From positions 62,001-126,000 of the forward strand of contig JAFYVB010000029.1 of assembly GCA_017549335.1 (NCBI GenBank): 64,000 bases of DNA, written 5' to 3'. Both the position numbers and the translations under genes were made by a program. This DNA comes from Clostridia bacterium (GTDB taxonomy: Bacteria > Bacillota > Clostridia > Christensenellales > Aristaeellaceae). The notes beneath the pieces are model-generated. The model searched no databases. It saw only the letters and a list, made by a program, of their open reading frames with translations, and had not been told where the DNA came from. This document shows positions 16,801 to 24,800 of the stretch, piece after piece; the stretch's first letter is position 1, and every line of letters begins with the position of its first letter.

Positions 16801-19800
16801 CTTCTCCACCGTAATTGAAGATAACGATGCAGCTACCAACTGGACGCTGGATGAAATGGCCATCATCTTCGCCGATGGCGTTACCATTGAATTCAGCGAA
16901 ACGAACCAGAACATATCCTACGCTTCCCTCAACGTCATGAAGCTCAAGGCAGAAGGCCTTGCCATTTCGGCCGATAACCTTTACAACGAGCAGGACGGTG
17001 TGCTCGGCTGGACCGCAACCTATCAGAACACCACCAATACAAACAACGAAAACGCACTGTTCTTCGTAAGGATCGGTGAAAACGGTTACTCCGGCACTTA
17101 CACCTTCAGCGATTGGTCTCTTGACCTTAATCAGCTGCGCAACAACGGCGAAAACCTCCGTCTTTGGTATACCACCGCAAGCATGGAAGGCAAGTCCGCC
17201 GAAGATTTCAGCGCCGCTTCCCTGACCGACGCAGGCTTTACGGAATTCACCGCGCTTTCTGTAGATTCCGGCACGAACCGTCTGACCGCCGATCTTTCGG
17301 CCTGCGGGCAGATTACCGGCTGGATTCTGACCGGTCCGCTGAACAGTCAGTCTACGTTCTCCGTGCATCAGGGGATCAAGCCTTCGGGCAACGAACCCGG
17401 CAACGTCTACTATGCATACGATTCTTTCAAAGCCGGCTCCACCTCTCCCCTCACTTCTCAGGACAAAGTATACGTCATCGGCCGTGAATTGAACGGTCTT
17501 GTATGGTATGACAGGAACTATAACGGCATCCGCGATGCAGGCGAAAGCCTGATTCCCGGCGTTACGGTTGAACTGTATAGCGGCGAAACGAAGGTCGTCA
17601 AGGATGTGACCGGCGCCGACATTCCCGAAACCCTGACCGATAACAACGGCGAATATTCCTTCCGCAAGCTCCCTGAAGGCAGCTATACCGTTCGCTTCAG
17701 CAATTTGCCCGCCGATTACAGCGGCATCACACACTATCTGGTCGCAGACGCAGACACCGCCCTCAACAGCGATGCAAAGACCGAGAATGGCATCACGCAG
17801 ATTTCGCCCGCCGTTTCAATGTCTTCTGCCAACGAAATCGGGCGCAATTATACGCAGCAGTATAACAATCTGGATCTGGGTCTGATCAAGCTCGGAGAGA
17901 TCGAGATCGGCAAAACCGTTTCGGGCGATATTCCCTCATCGGAAATCGATCGCGCCTTTGAATTTACGCTGGCGCTGACATTTGACGGTTCCCCCTATAC
18001 GCAGGCGATCACGGAAGGAACTACCCAGATTGTTCCCGATGCCAACGGAAGGATCACCTTTACGCTGAAGCACGGAGAAAGCATCGTCTTCTCCGACATT
18101 CTCAGCGGTACTGCATACACCGTATCGGAAACAAGCGTACCCAACTATACGCCTGCCTTTACAAATGCTTCCGGCGTCATTTCTGACGCAAAGACTTTGG
18201 TAAGCTGTGTGAACAGTTACTTGCCTGATGCTGCAAGCTATGCGCCTACGGTCACGAAGGCTCTTGCCGGACAGACTCCGCCGTCCGCAGCTTCCTTCAC
18301 CTTCACCCTTACCCCCGCAGGTGAAAATGCAGATGGCTTCACCATGCCTGCGGTTGTTCAGACTACGGTTCAAGGAACAGGCACGGCTTCCTTCGACGCC
18401 ATCACCTTCAGCAAGGCGGGCACTTATACCTTTGCGATTGCAGAAAATGCCACCGCCGCCTACGGATATTACAATGACGCCGAAGGCGCATGGACGCTGA
18501 CTGTCACCGTTACCGACGTAAACGGCACGTTGACCGCGGTTCCATCCTATACCCGCGGCAATGCTTCCTCGACAACAGCAGCCTTCACCAACACCTATAC
18601 GCCCGATCCCATCCGGTATTCCATCGAGGTCAGCAAGCGTATTGAGGGCGTTGTGCATCAGGCGGAAACCTATACCTTCGAAATGATCGGGCCCGACAAT
18701 GCGCAGGAGCAGCTCACCATGCCGCTTTCCGTCACCGCCGGCGTTGAAGGCGAGGGCACCGCTGCGTTCGATCCCATCACCTTCCTTGCTGCGGGCGAGT
18801 ATTCCTTCACCGTCCGCGAAGTCGTCGGCAGCACCGGTAACTGTGTGTACGACGGCAGCAGCATCACCGTTACGATCACCGTAACGGATATCAACGGCAA
18901 GCTGTCGGTAACCGAGGTAGTCTACAAAAAGAACGGCGCTGCCTGCCAGCCTGAGTTTGTCAACACCTATAATACCGGCAACCTTTCCATCACAAAGACC
19001 GTCAGAGAAAACGATGGTGATCTGAACAAGGCCTGGCATTTCGTGGTCACCTTTGCCCATGCGGACGGCAGCGCATTTGCGCTTCCACTTCCCTATGACG
19101 GCTCCGTCACAGGCACGATCACCAGCGGCGGCACCATCACGCTCACCCACGGTCAGACCGTCACGATCCGCAACATTCCCGCAGGGCTGACCTACACCGT
19201 TACTGAAACGGAAGCCAATACCGGCAGGTATACCACGGTGTCCGGCGGGGCGGCCGGCACGATCGCAAACGGTCAGACTTCCGCTGCTTCCTTCACCAAT
19301 ACCTTCAAGCCTTACCCTGTGGACTACCCCATCTCCGTGACAAAGATCATTGAAGGCGTCCCTGCGGAAGAGGAAACCTACACCTTCCTGCTGGGCGCCG
19401 AATCCGGCATGACCGATCGCTTCACAATGCCTGATTCCACTGAAGCCACCGTCACAGGGGCGGGCTCCGTCACCTTTGATCCCATCACCTTCCTCGCCGC
19501 CGGCAAGTATACCTTCACAGTGCGCGAGATTGCAGGCGATACCGAAAGCTGTACCTACGATGACAGCGTGCTGACTATCACCGTCACCGTTTCCAACATC
19601 AACGGTCGGCTGACGTTAACAGAGATCGTGTATGAAAAGAACGGCGAGGAATGCCCTCCCGACTTTGTCAATGCCTATCAGAACGGCAACCTCTCCATCA
19701 TCAAGACCGTAGAGGCAAACGACGGCGATCTGAACAAGGAATGGCATTTCGTAGTCACCTTTACCTACGCCGACGGCAGCGAGTTTACTCTTCCGCTTCG

Positions 19801-20842
19801 CTACGACGGCTCCGTCAGGGGCACGATCACCAGCGGCGGCACCATCACGCTCACCCACGATCAGTTCGTCACCATCCACAATATTCCCGCCGGGCTGACC
19901 TACGCCGTCACCGAAACGGAAGCCAACACCGGCAGGTATACCACGGCGTCCATCGGCGAGACCGGCACGATCACAAACGGTCAGACCGCTTCCGTTTCCT
20001 TCACCAACACCTTCACGCCTTACCCCGTGGACTACCCCATCTCGGTATCCAAGCGTATTGAGGGCTCTCCCGCGGAAGAGGAAACCTACACCTTCCTGCT
20101 GAGCGGCGAATCCGGCACGACCGGTCGCTTCACGATGCCTGATTCCGCTGAAGCTACCGTTACCGGCGCAGGCACTGCCACATTCGATCCCATCACCTTC
20201 CTCGCCGTCGGCGAATATACTTTCACGATACGTGAGGTTGCGGGCTCTGCTGCGAACTGCACCTATGACGACAGCGAGCTGACCGTCACTGTGACCGTAG
20301 CCAACGTCAACGGTCGGCTGATGGTAACAAAGACGCTGTGTGAAAAGAACGGGGAGGAATGCGTTCCCGAATTCGTCAACGCCTATCAGGCCGGCAGCCT
20401 GACCATTGCCAAGACCGTTGAGGGCAATGCCGGTGAAACCGACAGAGCATGGCATTTTAAGATCACGCTGACGGACTACAGCGGTGCTACGTACAATACC
20501 TCTCTGCGCTATGACGGCGCAGCCACAGGCACCATTGCCAGCGGCGGCATCATCACCCTGCGCCACGGTGAGTCGGTCACGATCCACTCCATTCCCGCAG
20601 GCATCACCTACACCGTCACCGAAACGGACGCCAATACCGACGGATATACCACGTCCTCCGTTGGCGCCGCCGGCATCATCGTCAACGGCAAAACCGCCAA
20701 CGCCCACTTCACGAACACCTGCATCAAGGCTGACATTCCCCAGACGGGCGACGGAACGGCGTATGGCCTTCTGTCCTTGCTGCTTGCGGCAAGCTTCGTT
20801 ACCTTTGTAATCCTCGTTCGACGCAAACAGCATAACGCTTAA
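13814..20842 (+). CDS. Giant sortase-anchored adhesin with isopeptide pilin-type repeats
   Basis: 2,342 residues. GGGAGG precedes the ATG; a signal peptide covers residues 1-28 (cleavage near AFA-DTP). Residues ~30-1220 are an unrecognised head with few cysteines. An SdrD-B-like domain follows (about 1228-1340: GLVWYDRNYNGIRD). From about 1363 to 2307 there is a stalk of alternating FctA/Spy0128-like pilin domains and a second Cna-B-like type. Each keeps a Lys (VxK), a Glu (YTFxxxE or YTVTE) and an Asn (FxNTY or FTNTF) that in this family form intramolecular isopeptide bonds. The C-terminus is IPQTG, a hydrophobic helix and a basic tail, a variant sortase signal for wall anchoring. No sortase gene is in the window. 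Probably a long surface adhesin; its ligand is unknown. Confidence 0.88.
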   Translation: MVYKSFKIRLAVLFSVLLITLCSAAFADTPWEKVSDDVGDNAYISDFLLERIIDGTGPFDADSTPGNDSSDNNKIVRTFDTLYYAFKVNMSTRDQSSQYKKAFLCFAAEIPFNSKQVKFATDGLPVGSVFEIKETGGSTPSQTLYVRMELGNNSSYVIPGTQTFSLPLSVVNLPDGTVIQPKFYAWLQGNDVYSNSSSPADITDVDLSGKICEAHKDFASNRELKTLLADEVTVSAKLKMNVSFKSVYSDYTSTLDFNSGNNPALYPDLPAANYGKGDIAASVMSFGILVNIENDIPHKKLRGLLYPEGPITFDLEFTSTYIPDDSEALDVTFPTSEYDYAPLLYSYGGNFSDSLNADGRSIPVTLNLSANKLPENATDSDRQYAVLNGGNWKAVQAGNKISITITDYEIDGIFPKKASSSSGVVMSEDHSGCISVGEIHIALPHNDQLANSTAETPYIAGRFGVGNYKFAIKDVNLMASAPSKSSESRYDTLAESKDSNTNQTRRDDDAKDQPCYLSNPGTQTPIIYYSKYDNNTSNSGALTEGCFRNGYDWILGGSKFGIISGYVDTKDNGNPNNKLIGYDDFLKIDGSVISFVDEIDDPEGALANANAFDWSGIPVKNMIRDENDPIVSDGTVDFRISWIRSEAYYGDYRILYAVKADGSNWASETEMCSAKPEDANLLWFTDLREAEAKGVVVGLLFQYRGNDHELNTVIYPRYKVAARISETAQVNDTYMITHFARTWTRMSLGSERIQEIESSANPGQAYASAVPFYTVRNGKLAIDSTDSSTAAFMEKKNCVTWINTAYQRMQYNEDGTTIGGLGSNLYGDTVYIPSYAPAVHIQPLNGATEKKNTFNAATGNIADFQFSPSLRLPEIYESSDTQATATVTLKVQLPKGLTYISNSSYWGGTYVPASVKGLQGTIQNPQAHLTENTLDKSVAYHNKWIFNGKKEDRQLYISMKCAEYDDGTSILTYRFTGVPLSECTSGFCNALLDSLYFSTVIEDNDAATNWTLDEMAIIFADGVTIEFSETNQNISYASLNVMKLKAEGLAISADNLYNEQDGVLGWTATYQNTTNTNNENALFFVRIGENGYSGTYTFSDWSLDLNQLRNNGENLRLWYTTASMEGKSAEDFSAASLTDAGFTEFTALSVDSGTNRLTADLSACGQITGWILTGPLNSQSTFSVHQGIKPSGNEPGNVYYAYDSFKAGSTSPLTSQDKVYVIGRELNGLVWYDRNYNGIRDAGESLIPGVTVELYSGETKVVKDVTGADIPETLTDNNGEYSFRKLPEGSYTVRFSNLPADYSGITHYLVADADTALNSDAKTENGITQISPAVSMSSANEIGRNYTQQYNNLDLGLIKLGEIEIGKTVSGDIPSSEIDRAFEFTLALTFDGSPYTQAITEGTTQIVPDANGRITFTLKHGESIVFSDILSGTAYTVSETSVPNYTPAFTNASGVISDAKTLVSCVNSYLPDAASYAPTVTKALAGQTPPSAASFTFTLTPAGENADGFTMPAVVQTTVQGTGTASFDAITFSKAGTYTFAIAENATAAYGYYNDAEGAWTLTVTVTDVNGTLTAVPSYTRGNASSTTAAFTNTYTPDPIRYSIEVSKRIEGVVHQAETYTFEMIGPDNAQEQLTMPLSVTAGVEGEGTAAFDPITFLAAGEYSFTVREVVGSTGNCVYDGSSITVTITVTDINGKLSVTEVVYKKNGAACQPEFVNTYNTGNLSITKTVRENDGDLNKAWHFVVTFAHADGSAFALPLPYDGSVTGTITSGGTITLTHGQTVTIRNIPAGLTYTVTETEANTGRYTTVSGGAAGTIANGQTSAASFTNTFKPYPVDYPISVTKIIEGVPAEEETYTFLLGAESGMTDRFTMPDSTEATVTGAGSVTFDPITFLAAGKYTFTVREIAGDTESCTYDDSVLTITVTVSNINGRLTLTEIVYEKNGEECPPDFVNAYQNGNLSIIKTVEANDGDLNKEWHFVVTFTYADGSEFTLPLRYDGSVRGTITSGGTITLTHDQFVTIHNIPAGLTYAVTETEANTGRYTTASIGETGTITNGQTASVSFTNTFTPYPVDYPISVSKRIEGSPAEEETYTFLLSGESGTTGRFTMPDSAEATVTGAGTATFDPITFLAVGEYTFTIREVAGSAANCTYDDSELTVTVTVANVNGRLMVTKTLCEKNGEECVPEFVNAYQAGSLTIAKTVEGNAGETDRAWHFKITLTDYSGATYNTSLRYDGAATGTIASGGIITLRHGESVTIHSIPAGITYTVTETDANTDGYTTSSVGAAGIIVNGKTANAHFTNTCIKADIPQTGDGTAYGLLSLLLAASFVTFVILVRRKQHNA
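18611..20734 (+). repeat. Three exact 708-bp stalk repeats
   Basis: Units begin at 18611, 19319 and 20027, each 236 codons with no net insertions or deletions. Each unit holds one FctA-like domain and one Cna-B-like domain. Units 2 and 3 are the most alike (both begin VDYPIS). The array ends immediately before the IPQTG sorting signal. Confidence 0.85.
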
Positions 20843-20881
20843 AAAAAACACCCCTCATGCATCTGCATGAGGGGCGTTTTC
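20841..20881. terminator. Bidirectional terminator after the adhesin gene
   Basis: A 10-bp perfect stem CCCCTCATGC / GCATGAGGGG (20851-20860 and 20865-20874), 4-nt loop, preceded by eight A and followed by CGTTTT. It serves the plus-strand adhesin and the converging minus-strand methyltransferase. Confidence 0.9.
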
Positions 20882-20892
20882 ATTGAAAAGCA

Positions 20893-21666
20893 TTATTTTC
20901 TGCAAACAACTTGCTGCTCTTCTTTTTGCAAACGATATTTCAAAATCGTCTTTTTACTAAAAAGATCGCCGTTTAGAATCATTTTCACCTTGAAGCCGGC
21001 CTTTTCAAGCCGCTGGGGATAATCCTGACCGTAACGGCGCACATGATCGCTCTGCCCAAAATACTTAAAACGGAGTTCGGGCGTATTATACGCAGGATTC
21101 TCCAGCGTTTCTTTGCTTTTGAAAACCGGAGCGTTCAAAAACGCAATCCCATCGGGCTTTAAAACGCGTTTCAGGTTGCGCAACGCCGCCGTTTCATCTT
21201 CGATATGTTCCAGCACATGATTGCATACAATGATATCAAAATATTCGTCGGGATACTTCAAATCGGTAATATCCGCAGTTTCACGAATGCCGCGGAATTC
21301 AGGGTTTATATCGACGGGATAGTAATCAATATTCTTCTTTCCGTCAAACAGCGGGCGAATCGATTTCTCCGGCGCAAAATGAAGCACGCGAATTTTCTTT
21401 TTCAGCAGGCGCCTGATGTCTTTCCTTTGATGAATATACAGCCACATCGCACGATGTCTTTCCGCTGCGCCGCATTTGGGACACTTTGCTCCGCTTCTCA
21501 ATTTTTCGCCCGAAGGCAGATAGGCTATAAACTCACTTTTGCAGATCGGACACTTTCGCATTTTCCCGCCGGCGAGGAGCATATCTTCCAGCATCAGCAT
21601 ACGATATTCTATTTTGTCCATTTGCTGCTGCAGCTTATCGATTTTTTCCTGCATTTCCTGATCCAT
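20893..21666 (-). CDS. SAM-dependent methyltransferase with zinc ribbon
   Basis: 257 residues. A short N-terminal coiled coil (KIDKLQQQMDKIEYRM) is followed by CPICKSEF...CPKCGAAERHR, a four-cysteine zinc ribbon (about residues 38-66), then a class I methyltransferase fold: VLHFAPEKS, YYPVDINPEF and a catalytic-core motif FDIIVCNHVLEHIEDETA. Proteins of this build are common in surface-glycan clusters and are thought to methylate sugars or glycosyl-lipid ends; the substrate is unknown. It is transcribed divergently from the giant glycosyltransferase gene and converges on the adhesin. Confidence 0.8.
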   Translation of the reverse strand: MDQEMQEKIDKLQQQMDKIEYRMLMLEDMLLAGGKMRKCPICKSEFIAYLPSGEKLRSGAKCPKCGAAERHRAMWLYIHQRKDIRRLLKKKIRVLHFAPEKSIRPLFDGKKNIDYYPVDINPEFRGIRETADITDLKYPDEYFDIIVCNHVLEHIEDETAALRNLKRVLKPDGIAFLNAPVFKSKETLENPAYNTPELRFKYFGQSDHVRRYGQDYPQRLEKAGFKVKMILNGDLFSKKTILKYRLQKEEQQVVCRK

Positions 21667-21774
21667 CTTCTTCCTCCGCGATTGATCAAATTATTTTTCA
21701 TCCTATTTTCTGTGCATTCCTCCAAATTCCTGCCTGAAGCAATACGCCCCCGTAAATTTATTCACGAAAATTTC

Positions 21775-21803
21775 TTGAACCCATTCCCTTCTCATGATAG
21801 AAT
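21775..21803 (+). promoter_or_regulatory. Promoter of the four-domain glycosyltransferase gene
   Basis: TTGAAC (21775-21780), 17-bp spacer, TAGAAT (21798-21803). It overlaps the ATG at 21794, which therefore cannot be the translation start. Confidence 0.65.
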
Positions 21804-21841
21804 ATTCTATAGAGCTACTTCTGTGTTACGGAGGATTGATG

Positions 21842-24800
21842 ATGCAAGTCCTGAATTGCACAAATATGTTTTATAACAACACCGATCGGAAGTACCAGGA
21901 TATTGACCGGCGTTATCAGGCCATGCACGAACGTGGAATTGATATTATTGTTCCCGTATACCAAGGCTTGAGCGAAACTGCAAGATGCATTCACTCCGTC
22001 CTTAAATGTACTGCCTTTCCCTTCCGTCTCTGGCTGATCAACGATCAAAGTCCCGAATCCGGAATGACGGAATTATTGCAGTCTTTTTCAGCCGACCCGC
22101 GTGTTCATATTTTAAATAACAGCGAAAACCTCGGTTTTGTCGCCACCGTCAACCGCGGTTTTGAAGCAACCGCAGGCGACGTTGTCATATTAAACAATGA
22201 TACCGAGGTGTACGATCATTGGCTTGAAAGCCTTGCTTTGACCGCAGCCGAGCATCGCAATACCGCCACGATCACGCCTTATTCCTCCAACGCCGGTCTG
22301 TTTACGCTTTCCATCGATGATGAAAACGGCGACTTCACTGACCGTCAGATTGCCGATGCCCTGCATCATATCAGTGATAATCTTTCTCTGCAGGTTCCTA
22401 CCGGTCACGGATACTGTATGTTCATCAGCCGGGAAGCGCTTGACAAAGTGGGACATTTCGATGTAAAAACCTTCGGCAAAGGCTACGGCGAAGAAACGGA
22501 CTTCTGCCTGCGCTGCAGCGAGCAGGGCTTCATCCACCTTCTTTGCAGCAGCGCATACATCCGTCACGATCAAGGCATTTCCTTTTCCGAAACCCGAGAA
22601 GCCCGTATTCAGGAAAGCCGCAAGCTGCTGGATGCACGCTATCCCGAATATACCCAGCTGCTGGAGGACTGGAAATCCGGCAATGAATGGCGCCGCAAAA
22701 AGGCAGTTCTTGCCCAGCGCGTTAAACAATATATTTCCGAAAACCCGTCGCGCTCGATCCACCCCAGAAAAAGGCTCCTTGTCGCCATGCATGAAGGAAA
22801 AGGCGGAAGCGTGCTGAACCGCTTTGATTTGATGCGTGCGCTTTCCGGCGAATACGACTGCTTCTTCCTTACGAGCGACTGGAGAACGCTGAAGCTCTCA
22901 GCCGTCACGGAAGAAGGACAGGTCGCCGTCCGTAATTACAAGCTGAACAAAACCTTGTCCTGCGATCAGCTGGAACGCGAGGATCTTCAGAATATCTATG
23001 CCGATATTCTGCGCAGATATCGTATCGACGCGGTAAACTGCAGCCATATGCTGGGACACACCTTTGACTTGGTCAAGGAATGCAGAAAGCTGCAGCTTCC
23101 CTGCATCTATGTTCATCACGATTACTATACCGTTTGCCCCAACTTTGCCCTGATCAACGAAGAAGGCGCCTGCTGCGAGGGCAACTGTTGCGAATCCTTG
23201 AGCAAAACCTGCTCGGTATCTCCCACATGGCTGTCCACCATCCCCCACGTTTCACCGGATTCGGTTTCCGTCTGGCGTTCGGTCATGTCTGCCTATCTCC
23301 CGCTTTTTACCCATCACTGCGCGCCCTCGGAGTATTGTAAGAGAATCGTTCTGAATACGTATCCTGAGCTGGAAGGCAAAATTGACGCCATTGAACACGG
23401 CAGAGATTTTGAAGCCGGCTGGAACTGCGAAAGCAATTATCCGCAGCCCGGCGAAAAAATCAGGGTTTTGATACTTGGCAATATCGGGAAAAGCAAGGGT
23501 CTGCATTTCCTCAACCGCCTTGCAGCCATCAATACCGAAGACAAAATTGAATTCCACATTCTGGGCAACGTTCATAACAAACTGAACGCGGACGGTTTTG
23601 TGCTTCACGGAGAGTATACAAGAGATACACTTCCCGAACGGATCAAAGAAATCCGGCCTCACTATGCGCTGATCCCCAGTGTTTTCCCGGAGACCTACTG
23701 TCATACGCTGACCGAAGCATGGAAACTGAACCTTCCCACGCTGGTGTTCGACATCGGCGTTCTTCGTGAGCGCATGAAAAAGAGCAATGCCGGCTGGATC
23801 CTGCCCATCGGCGACGAGAAAGCCGTATATGCCCTGCTGACGGAAGGCATCACCGAAGAAGAATACAACGAAAAGAAAAACAACATTGCCGCGATTCATT
23901 TCCGCACCACACGGGATATGGCGCTGGATTACAAAAAGCTGTTTGAAGCCGTGCCTGCGGACATGAATGATCCCGTATTGCAGCGGCAAATGTTCCGTTC
24001 CTACTTCGTCGCCTTCGGCAATCCCCTTTGGCATACCTACCATTCCAAATCCGCCAGGCCTGCCAACCACACACAGGCAAAAGAAGCAAAGCTACAAGCC
24101 GAGCTGAAACGTTCCGAGCGCGAAATCAAAAAGCTGGAAAAAGACATTCTCCTCATCCGCAACTGCGGCAAAATGCAGGTGGGCGAGGCCCTTGTCGACG
24201 CCGTCAAGCATCCGCTCTCCGCATGGAAACTTCCGGTAAAAGCTTTCCGTTTCGGACGCAACGTTCTTGTCAAGCGGATAAAAGGCAAAAAAAAGGCGAC
24301 CGATAAAAAGGCGAAAAAGGAGCCGGCGCCTTCGTCCGTCGCACAGGCAGAAAGCCTTTCCTATTCCGCAACGACCCAAGTCAAAACAGCCGCCGTCATC
24401 ATCTGTGTTCACAACGCTTTGGATGATTTCAAAAAATGCATCGAGTCCGTACTCGAAAACCGCACCTTCCCCTATGAAATCATTCTTGTCAATGACGGCA
24501 GCGACGAAGAAACAACGGCTTATATTTCCGGTTTTTCTTCGTATCCGTACATTCGCACCATCCATCACAAGGTCAGCCGCGGCTACACCTGTGCAGCCAA
24601 CGCAGGGTTGAAAGCTACGAAGGCGGACTATGCCGTTCTGCTCAACAGCGATACCGTGGTAACGGCTGACTGGATCGAAAAAATGATCGATGCGTTTGAA
24701 AAGCATCCTTCCGTCGGCATCCTCTCTCCCCTTTCAAACGCCGCTACCTATCAGAGCATTCCCGAAACGAAGGACAGCAGCGGCTGGTGCATCAATACGC

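Noticed and set aside
18611-20734. 708-bp repeats as a mobile element or satellite array
   Set aside because: They are in-frame protein domains of one gene, without terminal repeats or transposase.
21794-21841. ATG at 21794 as start of the giant glycosyltransferase
   Set aside because: It lies upstream of the predicted -10 box and lacks a ribosome site; ATG 21839/21842 has GGAGG.
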